Positions 15,878 to 23,830 of a stretch of 64,000 bases of DNA are shown piece by piece. A program made the position numbers and the translations under genes. Origin of the DNA: CAYXZQ01 sp964469935 (GTDB taxonomy: Archaea; Nanobdellota; Nanobdellia; Woesearchaeales; DSVV01); assembly GCA_964469935.1 (NCBI GenBank), contig CAYXZQ010000001.1, forward strand, positions 1 through 64,000, read 5' to 3'. Numbering within the stretch: the stretch's first letter is position 1; each line of letters begins with the position of its first letter. The notes beneath the pieces were generated by a model. The model was not told where the DNA came from. It ran no database searches and saw only the letters and a list, made by a program, of their open reading frames with translations.

Positions 15878-16377
15878 AGTGCAGGATATGCGAGATGATG
15901 AAAGATAAGGGTGGCCTGCTATATGAGGACGAGAAGGCTTTCGCATTCCTGAGCAGGAGGCCTGCTGCTCCCGGCCATATCATGCTTGCGACAAAGGAGC
16001 ATTACCCTATACTCGAGAACGTGCCCGATGACGTGATATCCCACATATTCCCGCTTGCGAACAAGCTCTCGACAATCACTTTCGAGACACTTGGGGCGCA
16101 CGGAACCAACATCATGGTCAATAACGGGATAACAGCAGGACAGAAGGAGCCCCATTTCATGGTTAACATCATACCCAGGAGGGAGGACGACGGGCTGAAG
16201 CTTGAATGGAGCCCGAAAAAACCCCCTGAGAGCGAGCTTGAGGATATCCATGCAACGCTTGGCGCCAGTGAACAAGCAGAGGAGCCGGCACCGGAGCAGG
16301 CCAATACAGAAGAGGCCAAAGATGAGGACCCGGGGGACAAGGACTACCTTCTCGACAGCCTCATAAGGATACCCTGA
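15874..16377 (+). CDS. Second HIT-like protein, triad further degraded
   Basis: This 167-residue protein is a tandem paralogue of the preceding gene: AFAFLSRRPAAPGHIMLATKEH, GTNIMVNNGITAGQKEPHF, then H94-F-M96-V-N98-IIPR. Both the middle His (Met) and the third His (Asn) of the triad are replaced, so hydrolase or transferase activity is unlikely. One Cys pair (C3, C6) is kept. An acidic tail (EQAEEPAPEQ) follows. The overlapping tandem arrangement suggests the two proteins form a heterodimer, as HIT proteins are normally dimers. Its stop abuts the convergent prepilin peptidase gene. Confidence 0.82.
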   Translation: MKCRICEMMKDKGGLLYEDEKAFAFLSRRPAAPGHIMLATKEHYPILENVPDDVISHIFPLANKLSTITFETLGAHGTNIMVNNGITAGQKEPHFMVNIIPRREDDGLKLEWSPKKPPESELEDIHATLGASEQAEEPAPEQANTEEAKDEDPGDKDYLLDSLIRIP

Positions 16378-17271
16378 TTACAGGAAGTACAAAAACAGGC
16401 TGCTCCCGAAGAACAGCGCCAAAAGGAATGCGATGAGGAAGCTCGGCACGAACGGTATGCCCTCCTTTATCATGACCTTGTCCACTTTTCCCTTTTCCCT
16501 GAGCTTTTTTAATTCCTCTATCTGCTCTTTCTCGATGCCGAGATCCTTGGGCCCGCAGATGACCCTGTCCCCCACTTTCACTTCCTCTGCAATCCAGTCG
16601 CCGATCGTGAGCTCTGCCGGAGATACCTTCCTGAGCATGCATGCCTTCTCTATGGTCTTGATGAATATGAGCATGTAGAAAGACATGGCCAATAAGAGGA
16701 CCAGTGCAAGGACGAGCAGCCTGAAGGGCATGGTGATGAAGAAGGACGCGACAAGGCCCATGGCAGCCACTGCAATGAGAATCTTCTTCATCGCTACATT
16801 GCCTTTTTTTGCAAGAGCGAGCCCGAACTCCTGTGAAAACCTCTTCCTGTTCTTGATAGCAAGACCTATGCTCCAGAGAAACCCATAGGCAGCCCCGACA
16901 AATATCGAGTATATGAGGAAATTTAGAAGCATGGGAAGGCCGCTTGTGAAGAAACCCCTGCCGAGCCATGACGAGAAAGGAAGGCTGAGGCCCACAAGTG
17001 CGCCAAGGCCCATTATCATCTTGGAGTCCCCTCCGCCCCACTGGCCTGTGTAGTACATCAGAAGGGCGATTGCGAAGAAGAATACAAACCCGAGGACGCT
17101 CTCCAGGATGTAGCTGAGGTTCCAGGATATGACAGAGTTGATTGCAGCCAGCCCAAAGCCGCAGAATATAAGCCCGTAATTCACCCAGTCAGGGACCTCC
17201 CTCGTCCGGAGGTCGGTGTAGGTCCCGGTTATCAGGCCTGCCAGGCAGACAGCAAGGACAATCGGCGTCAT
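16378..17271 (-). CDS. Prepilin/prearchaellin peptidase (A24 family)
   Basis: This 297-residue membrane aspartyl protease has its two catalytic Asp in D20 (TDLRTREVPDW) and D82 (GGGD, the GxGD-type motif). It has several TM segments and an unusually long charged C-terminal cytosolic part (~residues 210-275) before a final membrane segment. It removes class III signal peptides from pilins and archaellins, and is the likely processor for the pilin at 31861 and the archaellins at 48669 and 50461. It is encoded away from the archaellum locus. The start follows a TATA element (AATTTATATAC) near 17293-17303. Confidence 0.88.
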   Translation of the reverse strand: MTPIVLAVCLAGLITGTYTDLRTREVPDWVNYGLIFCGFGLAAINSVISWNLSYILESVLGFVFFFAIALLMYYTGQWGGGDSKMIMGLGALVGLSLPFSSWLGRGFFTSGLPMLLNFLIYSIFVGAAYGFLWSIGLAIKNRKRFSQEFGLALAKKGNVAMKKILIAVAAMGLVASFFITMPFRLLVLALVLLLAMSFYMLIFIKTIEKACMLRKVSPAELTIGDWIAEEVKVGDRVICGPKDLGIEKEQIEELKKLREKGKVDKVMIKEGIPFVPSFLIAFLLALFFGSSLFLYFL

Positions 17272-17348
17272 AGGTCTTCATTCAGGCAGATAGTATATAA
17301 ATTTTACCACATGGAAAGGCCGCGTTCTATATCTCGCCAACGGGCCAG

Positions 17349-17489
17349 TTAATGCTCCCCTATCTCATCAGACAGCAAAGCTTCAGCACAATTCCAGCAC
17401 GGAATGCCATTGATTTGTGCATAATTAACGAGACAATTACAACACAGCAGAAAAGAAGGCTCAACCTGCAAGGGAAATCTCAATATCAT
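17349..17489 (-). CDS. Possible small zinc-ribbon protein (46 aa)
   Basis: This short frame begins inside the 3' end of scpA (ATG 17489, or TTG 17471) and runs 110 bases past the scpA stop. Its core has two Cys-x2-Cys pairs (CCNC and CWNC, about 13 residues apart), a zinc-ribbon-like spacing that is unlikely in random frame. The rest of the 189-base gap up to the prepilin peptidase gene shows only the peptidase promoter. Coding status is uncertain: no ribosome-binding site was recognised, and the N-terminal part is a shadow of scpA. Confidence 0.3.
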   Translation of the reverse strand: MILRFPLQVEPSFLLCCNCLVNYAQINGIPCWNCAEALLSDEIGEH

Positions 17490-18183
17490 CAAGGTGATTC
17501 GGCTGGTACAGGTCGATCTTCCTCTGGGTGTCCAGATAGAGCAGTGGCAGGAAGGTATAGACCTTGTCCCTCTTGGCATCAGAGGGTATCAGCTGCGAGA
17601 ATTTCAGCCTCTTTATCTTCTCTTCCCTGAAATATTCTACTATCTGGCCGTATATCTCCTTTATTATCACTGTTATCTCCTTCTTCTTCTCGGGAACAGA
17701 GACCTTGGCTTCCGGGACCTGGAACCTTGTCCTTCTCTTCTTGACCTCCAGGGCCTTGTTCAGTGCATCCACGAGGTCGAAGACAGAGACCTTCCTCTTC
17801 CTGGGCTGGGGAGTCCTGGGTATCAGCTTGAACTTGTCGTCGTCGACCTGCTGCCTGAAATCCATGTCAGCCTCGAGCTCGTCGATTATGTCGTCCTCGG
17901 ACTCCTCTGTCGAGGCTATGAGCTGGTTGAGATGGGATATGTCCTCCTCGAGGAGCCTGCTCGACTTTATCCTGAGAAGGATAGCTGCTGCAAGAATGAT
18001 TTTCCCCGAGACGCGGAAATCAAGCTTCTTGAGGTCCCTGACTATGTCAAGGAATCTTGTCGAGAGGACCTTGAGGTCGATGTCCCAGGGGTCCATCTCC
18101 TCTGTCCTGACAAGCTCGTAAATCATGGTCTGCCAGGTTATCTCGTCCTCTTCGAATAGCATGTTGAAGAGTTTTTCCTGCAT
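17461..18183 (-). CDS. scpA: Segregation and condensation protein A (kleisin)
   Basis: This 240-residue kleisin bridges the heads of an SMC dimer. The N-terminal part carries the typical WQTMIYELVRTEEMDPWDID and LKVLSTRFLDIVRDL helices. ILAAAILLRIKSSRLL near residue 65 is strongly diagnostic. An acidic linker (~90-125) and a C-terminal winged-helix region (~185-240) complete it. Neither smc nor scpB lies in the window. The gene has its own TATA box (ATTTATAAACC on the minus strand near 18203-18213) and is divergent from tRNA-Val. Confidence 0.88.
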   Translation of the reverse strand: MQEKLFNMLFEEDEITWQTMIYELVRTEEMDPWDIDLKVLSTRFLDIVRDLKKLDFRVSGKIILAAAILLRIKSSRLLEEDISHLNQLIASTEESEDDIIDELEADMDFRQQVDDDKFKLIPRTPQPRKRKVSVFDLVDALNKALEVKKRRTRFQVPEAKVSVPEKKKEITVIIKEIYGQIVEYFREEKIKRLKFSQLIPSDAKRDKVYTFLPLLYLDTQRKIDLYQPNHLDDIEISLAG

Positions 18184-18261
18184 GAGTAGTCACTGTTTTC
18201 ACTGGTTTATAAATTTAATGGAAAAATATATAAAAACCGGCTAAAACAGGTCCTATTGCAC

Positions 18262-18351
18262 GGGCCCGTGGTCTAGTGGCTATGACAGTGCCCTTACAAG
18301 CCTCTTGGCAAGGAAAGGCATTGATCACCGGTTCGAGTCCGGTCGGGCCCA
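18262..18351 (+). tRNA. tRNA-Val (TAC) with a 17-base intron
   Basis: The acceptor arms GGGCCCG and CGGGCCC pair, with discriminator A at 18351. The anticodon stem GTGCC/GGCAT (18288-18292 and 18317-18321, one G-U pair) encloses CT-TAC-A, giving anticodon TAC. The T-arm is ACCGG-TTCGAGT-CCGGT. A 17-base intron (18299-18315) lies at the canonical 37/38 position. A TATA element (AAAATATATAAAAACC) is about 40 bases upstream. All three tRNA genes in this window carry introns. Confidence 0.92.
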
Positions 18352-18403
18352 TCCAATTATTTCTTGAAATATTCTAACGAGAAAACAAATAATAGTTCCT
18401 CTT

Positions 18404-19252
18404 TTACAAGAGAATGTCCATCAGATCATACACTCTTCCAATCTGAACGTATTGTAATAGATTTCCATCAATCTTAACCGTCTCAAGAGATGGTTTTTGG
18501 TCAATATTGAGAACATGGATGGCCTGCAGACCAAGCTTCATAGGTGCAATGATATCCTTTTTTAAATGGTCTCCAACATATACAATATCTTTTTCTCTTC
18601 CAGTTTTGTTATATATTTTAATCAGCTTTAAATATCCTTCAGGTGAAGGTTTTTTTTCTTTGACATTCTCAGAACAAAGAAAATTGTATTCGTCACCAGT
18701 ATCCATTGAAATTAATGACATATCAATCCCCATGACAAGTGCAACATCCTTTACTGTTTTTTCAGTTTCAGTAGTGAGAATCCCTAATTTATATCTCCTT
18801 GATTTTAACGATTCAAGAAGTATCCCTAATTTAGGGTCATCAGCCAAAACTGACGAATAATCTATATGTTGAAGCATTTCCCGATGCAGATATTTTGAAT
18901 CTTGCCTAAATTCATTTGCAAATACTTTTCCATTTGATCCATATTCATCAACTTTCATTAAGTATTCATTTTTAATTTCTTCAGGTATCTCATCAATTGA
19001 TTTCTGCAATGATTTATTTTTTTCAGGACAATTTATGATTTGTTGATATTGTTCTACAAGAGATTTGCTCACTTCCCGTGGTTTTTCGCCTCCATTAATT
19101 TTCATCCATGCAAAAAACCGAAAAAAGTCATGCGCTGTCTGAATTGAACCATGCCCATAATTATATTCAATATTCTTATCATATAGTGTGCCATCTACAT
19201 CAAATACGACTGTATCAATTGTGTCTTTATCAAAAGGTATGATCTTTTTCAT
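18404..19252 (-). CDS. HAD-superfamily hydrolase (AT-rich, possibly acquired)
   Basis: This 282-residue protein has the HAD motif I DVDGTLYD near residue 19 (nucleophile and general acid Asp), motif II in GILTTETE near residue 157, and motif III/IV around KKPSPEG and VYVGDHLKKDI near residues 205-230. It is probably a phosphoglycolate- or nucleotide-type phosphatase; the substrate is unknown. The gene is visibly richer in A+T, with T/A-ending codons, than its neighbours, and it sits directly downstream of a tRNA gene, a common insertion point. Both facts suggest horizontal acquisition. Confidence 0.82.
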   Translation of the reverse strand: MKKIIPFDKDTIDTVVFDVDGTLYDKNIEYNYGHGSIQTAHDFFRFFAWMKINGGEKPREVSKSLVEQYQQIINCPEKNKSLQKSIDEIPEEIKNEYLMKVDEYGSNGKVFANEFRQDSKYLHREMLQHIDYSSVLADDPKLGILLESLKSRRYKLGILTTETEKTVKDVALVMGIDMSLISMDTGDEYNFLCSENVKEKKPSPEGYLKLIKIYNKTGREKDIVYVGDHLKKDIIAPMKLGLQAIHVLNIDQKPSLETVKIDGNLLQYVQIGRVYDLMDILL

Positions 19253-19332
19253 TATTTTAATGATAATTCTAGGACATATTTAAATATTATTATTTTCACT
19301 ACTGTAAAGTAATTATAAGATATGAGTGCATC

Positions 19333-19815
19333 TTAAAAAATAATCATAAAGTTCATAAGAGTCAGGACGATAAAGAGGATCTCCTCCGACCCGTTCCAAA
19401 GGAACTTCAGGCCGAAGAGCTTCTCCTGCCTGTACGGCGCAATCTTTATGTGGAAATACCTCAGGTGGTCAAGGACCATGTGGGAGACATACGCTGAGAG
19501 CAGGATTATGCCCAGCTTCAGGTCAAGCATTGTTACGACCAGGAGTAAAGGGAACACGACCGCCATTCCGTTGTAATGATGGATGAATGAGCGCATCCCG
19601 ATGTTCCTGCTTACGTATCCCATGTCGTTTGCATGGTTCCAGAACCTGAAGGGGTTGATCTCCCCTGTCCTGTGGACATAATATATGTAGTGGTCAAGGT
19701 CTATGAGCACCGCGATGACACCGATTATAAGCAGGTCGTATGCATGTACGAGGCCGAGCCTGTAGAAGATGCCTCCAAGCAACGCGCCGCCGATAAAATG
19801 CGTATGGGGATGCAT
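19333..19815 (-). CDS. Membrane-bound metal-dependent hydrolase-like (DUF457/YdjM type)
   Basis: This 160-residue protein has about four membrane segments and conserved histidine/aspartate clusters: HPHTHFIGGALLGG at the N-terminus, DLDHYIY near residue 39, RSFIHHYNG near residue 75 and SHMVLDHLRYFH near residue 110. This pattern defines a family of predicted membrane metal-dependent hydrolases with no established substrate. It lies between the AT-rich HAD gene and the divergent helicase fragment. Confidence 0.78.
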   Translation of the reverse strand: MHPHTHFIGGALLGGIFYRLGLVHAYDLLIIGVIAVLIDLDHYIYYVHRTGEINPFRFWNHANDMGYVSRNIGMRSFIHHYNGMAVVFPLLLVVTMLDLKLGIILLSAYVSHMVLDHLRYFHIKIAPYRQEKLFGLKFLWNGSEEILFIVLTLMNFMIIF

Positions 19816-19908
19816 GAATGTTCTTGTCTGGCTTCTCGTTTAAATAATTAACCCTGCACTGGACAGTTGCAGGCAAGGTTTATATATTCTGCATGATTAT
19901 GGGATGCC

Positions 19909-21471
19909 ATGGCAGACAAGGTGCAGCTGGAGGACAGGTACAACAACCCGGCGCTCAACATCGCCCTCGACACGATCAGGAAGGGCAAGCAGGCGCTGAT
20001 ATTCACCAACACCAAGCGCTCAGCAGAGAAGGTCGCAGAAGACATAGCCCTCAAGAACGCCAAGAGGAGCCCTGTGCTTGACAAGCTTTCTGATGACGTC
20101 CTTAAGGCGCTTTCCCGGCCCACGAGACAGTGCCAGAGGCTCGCCCTGTGCGTCAAGCACGGAATAGCTTTCCATCATGCAGGCCTCACTTCGAAGCAGA
20201 GAGAGATTGTCGAGGACAATTTCAGGAAAGGAGAGATAAAGATAATCGCTGCCACGCCCACTCTCGCTTTCGGGCTTGACCTTCCGGCCTACAGGTCGGT
20301 AATCAGGGACCTGAGAAGATATACGAGAAGCGGGATGCAGTTCATACCTGTGCTCGAGTACATGCAGATGGCGGGGAGGGCCGGCAGGCCGAAATATGAC
20401 AAGACAGGGGAAGCCATAATCATTGCAGGGACCGAGGCTGAGAAAGACAAGCTGACAGAAAGATACATCAACGGCGAGCCCGAGGAGATATACTCGAAGC
20501 TCGCTGTAGAGCCTGCGCTCAGGACTTACCTCCTTTCATTGATAGCGGCGGACTTCGTGAGGAGCAAGAAGCAGATCATCGGGTTCTTCAAGGAGACTTT
20601 CTGGGCCCACCAGTACAGGGACATGACCCAGCTCAAGAACATAATAGAGAGGATGCTTGCTCTCCTCGTCGACTATGAGTTCCTCATATCGTCTGCGGAC
20701 GACTTCATTCCGGCTTCAGAGCTCGAAGACGCAAGCTACAGGGCGACGAAGATCGGCAGGAGGGTCGCGGAGCTCTATCTCGACCCACTTACTGCGCACA
20801 ATTTCATAATATCGCTCCAGAGGGCTACGAGCAGGCGCCTTCTGCCTTTCTCGTTTTTGCACATGATATCCTTTACACACGAGCTCCGCCCCCTCCTCAG
20901 GGTCAGGGCAAAAGAATACGAGGAGGTCCAGGAGGAATCAGTGAGGTTCGAAGGGAACCTCCTGGTGCTCGAGCCGTCGGCATTCGAGCCAGAGTACGAC
21001 GAGTATCTCAATTCCATTAAGACTGCGATGTTCTTCAATGAATGGATAGAGGAGACCGACGAGGAGTCGCTTCTCGAGAGGTTCAGCATAAGGCCCGGCG
21101 AGATACGCGTCAAGCTCGAGCTTGCCGACTGGCTGCTCTACTCGGCATCCGAGCTTGCAAAGCTCATGCAGTTCTCCCAGATGGTGCGCGAGATGGCGAA
21201 GCTGCGTTTCAGGCTCAGGTACGGTGTCAGGGAAGAGCTTCTACCGCTCCTCAAGCTCAGGGGCATAGGAAGGGTGCGCGCAAGGGCGCTCTTTCGCAAC
21301 GGCATAAAGGACATAAGGGGCGTGAAGAAGTCCGATCTCGGGACACTCGCCCAGCTCGTCAAGAGCAGGAAGCTTGCCCTGAGCGTCAAGGAACAGGTCG
21401 GCGAGAAGGTCGAGAAGGCAAGCCCGAGGAAGAGGAAAGGGCAGAAGTCTGTGTTGGGATTCAATAGATGA
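19909..21471 (+). CDS. Hel308/Ski2-type helicase lacking the first motor domain
   Basis: This 520-residue protein starts at RecA-like domain 2: ALIFTNTKRSAEKVAEDIA (motif IV region, ~29-47), HHAGL, ATPTLAFGLDLPA (motif V) and QMAGRAGRPKYD (motif VI). Winged-helix, ratchet and a C-terminal helix-hairpin-helix region (LLKLRGIGRVRARALF) follow. Walker A and the DEAH box of RecA1 are absent; full-length Hel308 is ~700 residues. A TATA box (TTTATATATTC near 19880) about 30 bases before the ATG suggests a genuinely expressed partial gene, as for split helicase genes. The N-terminal part is not in the window. The 3' end overlaps the convergent prs-like gene by 11 bases. Confidence 0.85.
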   Translation: MADKVQLEDRYNNPALNIALDTIRKGKQALIFTNTKRSAEKVAEDIALKNAKRSPVLDKLSDDVLKALSRPTRQCQRLALCVKHGIAFHHAGLTSKQREIVEDNFRKGEIKIIAATPTLAFGLDLPAYRSVIRDLRRYTRSGMQFIPVLEYMQMAGRAGRPKYDKTGEAIIIAGTEAEKDKLTERYINGEPEEIYSKLAVEPALRTYLLSLIAADFVRSKKQIIGFFKETFWAHQYRDMTQLKNIIERMLALLVDYEFLISSADDFIPASELEDASYRATKIGRRVAELYLDPLTAHNFIISLQRATSRRLLPFSFLHMISFTHELRPLLRVRAKEYEEVQEESVRFEGNLLVLEPSAFEPEYDEYLNSIKTAMFFNEWIEETDEESLLERFSIRPGEIRVKLELADWLLYSASELAKLMQFSQMVREMAKLRFRLRYGVREELLPLLKLRGIGRVRARALFRNGIKDIRGVKKSDLGTLAQLVKSRKLALSVKEQVGEKVEKASPRKRKGQKSVLGFNR

Positions 21472-22666
21472 AGAACCGTTCAATCTCATTCCTGATATCT
21501 TTTTTAAGACCTTTTTCAGCGATGGCTGCATAATCTTTTATGAATTCATTATGAGGCAATCCGCTCACATTGCAGTAAATCAGATCGCCAAGATACGGGG
21601 CAATCGTAAATTGTGTAAACCAATCCTTGTGCGCTTTGCGATATTCCAGAGTTCTCGGGATGGTATCTGAAGCAACAACCTTGATTTGGGATTTGGAAAA
21701 TTTATCTTCTGTGAACTCAACTCTTTTGAATTCCTTGGTTTCCTTATCCCTGATGACCTTGGCACTGGCAATGAAATGGGTTGCGTATGATAGGACTTCT
21801 CTTGCTCCAAGCCGATAAGCCTCTTCTCCTGCCTCGATCGTTGTTCCTCCGCTGTCAATCATGTCATCGAATATGACTGCAACCAATCCATCCGGGGACA
21901 CACCCTGGTAATATTCTATATTGGACTCTCCTGCATCTGTACGATTCTTATTAATTATCAGGTGCTTGAGGTTGTATCTCTTGACAGTGCTTTGGAATCT
22001 CGTATAGCTCGTTCCGTCCGGAAAGATCATCACAATATCATCCAGGGAACCATATTTATGCTTCAGGTGGGTGATGAACAGGTTTGCACATTTTATCTCG
22101 TCAACACCTACATTGGTAAACCCCTGGGTCTGGCCTGCGTGGACATCGATCAGAGCCATGCTCTCCAGCTTATTGCCGGCCGAGGATTCGATATTGTCCA
22201 TGGTTAGTTTTGCAGAAATAGGTACGTGAGGCGCGTCTTTCTTGTCCTGCCTTGCGTCAGGGTAGTATGTAAAATATACAGAGATCTCGTTTGCCTTTGC
22301 TCTTCTTGCAGCATCGCAAGTCTTTTCAAGCTCCCTGAAATCTGCTTCAAGTGAATGTATCCTCTCTTCGATGAGCCTGACTTTTGAATCAATCGGCAGA
22401 TCGCTTTCCATTACGGCCATCCTGTCCTGATACAGGTACTTATCATGAAAGGCCCCTATTATGTGGATATTCTTCCGTCTGACATTTGAAAGGAGCTGAG
22501 GCAGGGTCTCTCCACTCGGAAAAGTTCTTGCCTTGTTGTTATGCTGGTTTTCAATGAATATCTTCCTGTCCTTTTTTGACAGGTGTCTTGCAAACTCGTT
22601 GATGGTCAGTTCCCAAAGTCCGTGGGCTGACCTGTTAGAAACAATCTGGATGTCCTCAACTTTCAT
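21461..22666 (-). CDS. prs: Ribose-phosphate pyrophosphokinase-like protein, enlarged
   Basis: This 401-residue protein matches PRPP synthetase, which makes phosphoribosyl diphosphate from ribose 5-phosphate and ATP. It has YYPDARQDKK (flexible loop), DVHAGQTQGF, NVGVDEI and the PRPP-binding VIFDDMIDSGGTT. Usual length is 285-320. The extra length comes from a charged helical insert (~95-130) and an extended C-terminal third (~300-401) rich in aromatic residues. It could be a specialised paralogue. Codon use is less G+C-rich than in the flanking genes. Confidence 0.8.
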   Translation of the reverse strand: MKVEDIQIVSNRSAHGLWELTINEFARHLSKKDRKIFIENQHNNKARTFPSGETLPQLLSNVRRKNIHIIGAFHDKYLYQDRMAVMESDLPIDSKVRLIEERIHSLEADFRELEKTCDAARRAKANEISVYFTYYPDARQDKKDAPHVPISAKLTMDNIESSAGNKLESMALIDVHAGQTQGFTNVGVDEIKCANLFITHLKHKYGSLDDIVMIFPDGTSYTRFQSTVKRYNLKHLIINKNRTDAGESNIEYYQGVSPDGLVAVIFDDMIDSGGTTIEAGEEAYRLGAREVLSYATHFIASAKVIRDKETKEFKRVEFTEDKFSKSQIKVVASDTIPRTLEYRKAHKDWFTQFTIAPYLGDLIYCNVSGLPHNEFIKDYAAIAEKGLKKDIRNEIERFFIY

Positions 22667-22785
22667 GTATCAATACCCCAACAAAAGATATGATATGTAA
22701 TCTCTGTTTATTTTTAAACTTTGCTATACTCCAGTAGATACATGAGACCATCATATTTAAATCCAATCGATTTTTCCGGTATCAC

Positions 22786-23433
22786 ATGCGCAGATTAACG
22801 ACAGCCGACGGCTCGGAAACTTTCTACAATGACGAAGTGGGCGATGTCTACCATACAAAGAGCGGGGCTGTCGAGGAGGCGTTCCTCAAGTATGTAGAGC
22901 CCTCGGAGATTGCGGAGATTGCAAGAAGGGGACGGGTCAGGATACTCGACATCTGCTTCGGCCTGGGATACAATGCCTGCGCTGCAATTGACAGGGCACT
23001 TGAGGTGAATCCTGATTGCGAGATAAGGATTGTCGGGCTTGAGAACGATGACATGATTCTTGGGAAGACCATGGAGGTAAATCCCCCGCTGGAAAACTAC
23101 CATATCATAAAGGAGGTTGCAGAAAAAAAGGGATACAGCAACGGAAAAATAAAAATAAGGCTCATCATGGGCGATGCCAGGGATACGATAAAGAATATTG
23201 ATGGGATGTTCGATGCTGTCTTCCTGGACCCGTTCTCACCTGCAAAGCAGCCTGACCTCTGGCAGGAGGGGTTCTTCATGGACATAATGAGGCGGATGAG
23301 GAAAGGCGCGATCCTCGCTACATACAGCTATGCGAGGATGGTGAGGGAGAACCTCAAAACAGCCGGTTTCATTGTTTCTGACGGGCCGACTGTCGGGAGG
23401 AGGAGCCCCTCAACCCTTGCAGAAGCTCCCTGA
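22786..23433 (+). CDS. MnmC-like SAM-dependent methyltransferase
   Basis: This 215-residue protein has ILDICFGLGYNACAAID (motif I near residues 48-64), VGLENDD, MGDARDTIKNI and AVFLDPFSPAKQPDLW (the acidic DPFSP active-site region of MnmC-type enzymes). Bacterial MnmC methylates aminomethyl-uridine at tRNA wobble U34. Archaeal stand-alone versions without the oxidase half are common, but their substrate is not established. Its last 65 bases overlap the convergent M52-like protease gene. It is divergent from the prs-like gene. Confidence 0.82.
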   Translation: MRRLTTADGSETFYNDEVGDVYHTKSGAVEEAFLKYVEPSEIAEIARRGRVRILDICFGLGYNACAAIDRALEVNPDCEIRIVGLENDDMILGKTMEVNPPLENYHIIKEVAEKKGYSNGKIKIRLIMGDARDTIKNIDGMFDAVFLDPFSPAKQPDLWQEGFFMDIMRRMRKGAILATYSYARMVRENLKTAGFIVSDGPTVGRRSPSTLAEAP

Positions 23434-23773
23434 CATGCTTCTTTACCGCTTCGTAATCACCGTGCATTGGAAGGCCGATGATGGTCAGCTTTTTTTTGCC
23501 CCCCAGCTTCTCAGAAAGCTTCAGAAAATATCCCAGGTCGAAGTCATGCAATGTCGTGATTCCCGACTGCACGAGCCTGTCCGCGCCTTCAAGGAGGACA
23601 GGCTCTTCTATGCCTTCTGCTGCGTCCATGATGATGAGCCTGTCAGCAGATGCCAGCTCCACAGGATCATCGACCCTGATGAACTCGATCCCTTCAAGCC
23701 CACTCAGGTCCTCTGCCAGCCTGAAGCCTATGTTGTCACCCTCGTAATCAGAGCCGAAGACGTGTATCCTCAT
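23369..23773 (-). CDS. Hydrogenase-maturation-protease-like (M52) protein
   Basis: This 134-residue protein has the HycI/HoxM-type pattern: VFGSDYEGDNIGFRLAEDL at the N-terminus (Asp/Glu ligand), IIMDAAEGIEEPVLL near residue 48 and a late HDFDLGYFLKL with a His. Such proteases trim the large subunit of NiFe hydrogenases. No hydrogenase genes lie in this window, so it may serve a distant hydrogenase or act elsewhere. It overlaps the 3' end of the methyltransferase gene by 65 bases, and the overlap codes for its low-complexity tail (SSSRQSARQ). Confidence 0.75.
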   Translation of the reverse strand: MRIHVFGSDYEGDNIGFRLAEDLSGLEGIEFIRVDDPVELASADRLIIMDAAEGIEEPVLLEGADRLVQSGITTLHDFDLGYFLKLSEKLGGKKKLTIIGLPMHGDYEAVKKHVRELLQGLRGSSSRQSARQKQ

Positions 23774-23830
23774 AGCAGAGCCTAGTGAACCGCAATATTT
23801 ATATATTAGTTATCACTTATTAGGGGTAAA

